NCBI GenBank assembly: GCA_003224995.1
Contig: QIAI01000187.1
Span: forward strand, 1,554 to 6,670
DNA length: 5,117 nt
Origin: Acidobacteriota bacterium
GTDB taxonomy: Bacteria > Acidobacteriota > Terriglobia > Terriglobales > Acidobacteriaceae
Reading direction: 5' to 3'
Shown here: piece after piece, positions 4,701 to 5,117 of the stretch
How positions within the stretch are numbered: the first letter of the stretch is position 1
Layout: each line of letters begins with the position of its first letter
Notes under the pieces: model-generated
The model's database searches: none
What the model saw: the letters and a program-made list of their open reading frames with translations, nothing else
What the model was told of the DNA's origin: nothing
Position numbers and translations under genes: made by a program

Positions 4701-5117
4701 AATGCCTGCTGGCGGATGCATCGAGCGCGGTGGGATTGAAGTGGGGCACGTGCGGGAGCGGAATGGCGCAGGACGCGGTGGTGGTGCACAACACGGGAGC
4801 GGAGACGATCGGCGGAGATAAGACGTTTTCCGGAAACATTACGGTGCAGGGCGCGATGACGGTGGCGGGATCGTGGCAGGTGGAGAGCGCGGGTCCGGCG
4901 ACCGCGATGACGGTTGGCGCGGGGGATTCGAAGGTGGGGTTCGATTCGGACGGCAAGTTGAAGGTTTCGGAAAATGGCGGGGCGGTGACGGAGTTGGCGA
5001 AGGTGAGCGGCAACATCAGCGGAACGGCGGCAAATCTGAGCGGCACGCCGGCGCTGCCGAATGGGACGACGGCGACTACGCAGTCGGTGGCGGATAACTC
5101 CCAGAAATTGGCGACCA
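1670..5117 (+). CDS. Large exported phage-tail-fibre-like / beta-helix surface protein, 3'-partial
   Basis: One frame runs 1149 codons without a stop to the window edge; the C-terminus lies beyond. Layout: residues 1-33 signal peptide; 34-145 probable beta-sandwich (TRVSDTVYRADGTPASGTVL ... YWLVGASS); 146-210 phage-fibre repeats (QYVDNAI, AYVDTAV, then KNGDAMSGPL ... ASTKHYVDTAL); 211-290 Gly/Ser/Pro linker with the first Cys repeat and DGQVVTYDASAGKYKPKP; 292-395 a domain around WTQSPTTDLSTAGAKTVSLA and FTTANAHASGYTI; about 396-660 probable right-handed beta-helix of the pectate-lyase/tailspike type (DIVANDQTIDFSGAIVKC); 660-955 further beta-rich sequence; 957-1149 tail-fibre motifs (SPLTTKGDLWGFGTADARL, GGDKTFSGNITVQG, SGTAANLSGTPALPNGT, DNSQKLAT). 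Family knowledge: such modules make trimeric phage fibres and tailspikes that bind or cleave glycans. The signal peptide implies export, so an adhesin or surface fibre is inferred. No catalytic residues could be assigned. The mature part has 18 cysteines, mostly in close pairs. I recall related acidobacterial proteins; no characterised one is known to me. Confidence 0.9.
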   Translation, partial: MLEARRRPRGRLFCGLLGIFLFGMGLAPMPASAVDASPLMTRVSDTVYRADGTPASGTVLISWPAFTTVDAKPVAAGNMSVLLAADGSLVVDLIPNVGATPTGTYYQVVFNLDDVVRTEYWLVGASSPTTVGAVRASPGSGTAAPPVSKQYVDNAIAVNKAYVDTAVASVGSGAYVAKNGDAMSGPLTLPADPSAPNQASTKHYVDTALLAKANLVSGVVPPGQLGGGTVDSTQCLKGNSTWGPCGTSSNATALQGIPLDTASPSDGQVVTYDASAGKYKPKPGSGGATPGMLAEKYSTDFAWTQSPTTDLSTAGAKTVSLAACPAGVVGSETFYHVYIAGTGTPEAVKVTGGTCAGNGSAGTLTFTTANAHASGYTISSATAGIQEASIAAKLDILSGNNYHYYRDGYVRVSPGLHQLYAPLDIVANDQTIDFSGAIVKCNFDADCIVVGRSDSYMATSNVTLIKPRGMPTVQGSQRSMITVYGQKTRLFNVMSIIGPYQGNNNYGNFGHLVTVVGDQAFLLDGLDTTANVNGFYCSATFCPSVIYAPGPFNGGGAWGTGGDNAAVGWLKHLQIAPVCQGNGIDWQSGNVLHVEDSVIQGYSQFGIRTGLMAGGYGMTTLDNVYEEGGCTTNPLGNVGYAGVIVEGGRLSVHGGEVPYGVYPTFANTGSTTNYYYIVATDGVNGPSNLLYAGSAKTNGTGNIPITNQAPYGTGNWAVVTNVTRASACSNGICTFTDTQAAPTSYAVLSTPPKFFPKLDLWPGAFVIGPSGAGNSMASNASVSLDFNDLNSASIWQTNTQGLMGDSIDSSRCILIAGSPIWQNCTGQSYNVDLVSTMLHTKINQDGGLAQLQNLKGRLNFAASGSGPSHFITLVDSNLQKTMGAAGNRPTNDVNDTYVGYDAGNGAAASIGLSFGAPLSISNYIGNVGDGTNWKERLTAAAKSFTVPVSAPGYQIGGSYGTNGQCLKSTGTGSAWGSCGSGGGSASPLTTKGDLWGFGTADARLAVGTDGQCLLADASSAVGLKWGTCGSGMAQDAVVVHNTGAETIGGDKTFSGNITVQGAMTVAGSWQVESAGPATAMTVGAGDSKVGFDSDGKLKVSENGGAVTELAKVSGNISGTAANLSGTPALPNGTTATTQSVADNSQKLAT
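1686..1709 (+). terminator. Terminator-shaped hairpin inside the start of the fibre gene
   Basis: GCCGCCC (1686-1692) pairs perfectly with GGGCGGC (1697-1703) around a TAGG loop and is followed at once by six T (1704-1709). By shape this is a good intrinsic terminator, yet it covers codons 6-14 of the large gene, encoding the Arg-rich n-region and the first hydrophobic residues of the signal peptide. It may end transcripts arriving from the phosphatase gene, or act as an attenuator that a translating ribosome prevents from folding. If the true start were the next in-frame ATG (1739), the signal peptide and the strong ribosome binding site would be lost, so that reading is disfavoured. Confidence 0.65.
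2105..2299 (+). other. Phage tail-fibre-like YVD repeat region (residues 146-210)
   Basis: Three YVD motifs occur at residues 151-153, 162-164 and 204-206, in the contexts SKQYVDNAI, NKAYVDTAV and TKHYVDTAL. The last one ends a full tail-fibre repeat of the form KNGDxMxGxL...P...ASTKxYVDxA (178-208). In phage fibres these segments are short helices or coiled coils joining beta-structured trimer blocks. Here they connect the N-terminal domain to the rest of the protein. Confidence 0.75.
2366..2407 (+). repeat. Cys-pair repeat 1 (residues 233-246)
   Basis: TQCLKGNSTWGPCG is the first of three short segments with the pattern QCL - variable spacer - W - G - x - CG. The others are at 4550-4606 and 4691-4756. 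Here the cysteines are residues 235 and 245. Confidence 0.7.
2855..3649 (+). other. Probable right-handed beta-helix domain (residues about 396-660)
   Basis: After a short aromatic entry (NNYHYYRDGYVRVSPG), this part shows rungs of alternating hydrophobic residues separated by Gly/Asn/Asp turns, for example DIVANDQTIDFSGAIVKC, SNVTLIKPRG, HLVTVVGDQAFLLDGL, VLHVEDSVIQGYSQFGIRTG and VIVEGGRLSVHGGEV. The entry and first rungs resemble the pectate-lyase superfamily and phage tailspikes. Cysteine pairs 441/447 and 537/542 fall at predicted turns. Boundaries are estimates and no active site is identified. Confidence 0.6.
4550..4606 (+). repeat. Cys-pair repeat 2 (residues 961-979)
   Basis: TNGQCLKSTGTGSAWGSCG is close to a common phage-fibre segment in which, as I recall, Val and Ala occupy the two cysteine positions (965 and 978). 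At DNA level CGTGCGGGAGCGG (4599-4611) recurs exactly 150 bases later in repeat 3. Confidence 0.75.
4691..4756 (+). repeat. Cys-pair repeat 3 (residues 1008-1029)
   Basis: TDGQCLLADASS...VGLKWGTCG carries cysteines 1012 and 1028. It is the longest of the three copies and follows the LTTKGDL segment directly. Confidence 0.75.

Larger units (their letters stand above)
4538..5117 (+). other. Second tail-fibre-like region, running off the window (residues 957-1149)
   Basis: Motifs in order: GQCLKSTG...WGSCG, a Gly/Ser linker, SPLTTKGDLWGFGTADARL (986-1004), GQCLLADASS...LKWGTCG, ETIGGDKTFSGNITVQGAM (1045-1063), and SGTAANLSGTPALPNGT...DNSQKLAT (1117-1149). The last usually continues as a TTxYV segment in phage fibres, so the protein should continue with at least one more fibre block. 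The terminal domain is unseen. Confidence 0.72.

Noticed and set aside
4229..5046. Minus-strand open frames of 167 and 186 codons
   Set aside because: They are antisense to the tail-fibre-like region, rich in Arg, His and Pro, with no motif and no ribosome binding site noted.

Overview
The window looks like chromosomal DNA of a soil- or peat-type member of the Acidobacteriota. This rests on G+C-rich codons (many GCG, ACG and GGG), on protein sequences I recall as typical of that phylum, and on an intergenic repeat that reads VILSAAKDL on the minus strand. No marker gene is present, so the phylum is an inference. Every real gene found is on the + strand.

Region by region: (1) Bases 3-323 are the 3' part of a small DNA-binding protein resembling sigma-70 region 4. 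An intrinsic terminator follows at 413-446. (2) Bases 509-880 encode an unrecognised 123-residue protein with a basic N-terminal tail, a helical middle and an acidic C-terminal part. (3) Bases 881-1092 are non-coding or leader DNA with an imperfect hairpin at 911-946. (4) Bases 1093-1545 encode a compact dual-specificity-type phosphatase with an intact HCX5R signature. (5) Bases 1546-1669 hold two adjacent intergenic repeat elements and a very strong ribosome binding site. (6) Bases 1670-5117 are one uninterrupted reading frame of 1149 codons that is still open at the window edge. It fills two thirds of the window. Because it has no stop inside the window, a search for closed reading frames misses it and reports only its shadows in other frames.

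The large protein is the centre of interest. It begins with a clear Sec signal peptide, then a probable beta-sandwich domain, phage-tail-fibre-like YVD repeats, a probable right-handed beta-helix, and a second set of tail-fibre-like motifs that runs off the end. A signal peptide on a tail-fibre-like architecture, with no phage structural genes nearby, suggests an exported, probably trimeric surface fibre built from phage-type modules. Three short repeats carry paired cysteines, which suits an oxidising extracytoplasmic location. A terminator-shaped hairpin lies inside codons 6-14 of the gene and could act as a translation-sensitive attenuator.

Nothing shows that the four genes form one pathway. 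The terminator after gene 1 and the repeat-filled gap before gene 4 argue for separate transcription units. Gene 1 (regulator-like) and gene 2 may be a lineage-specific pair. The phosphatase looks like an independent housekeeping or signalling gene.
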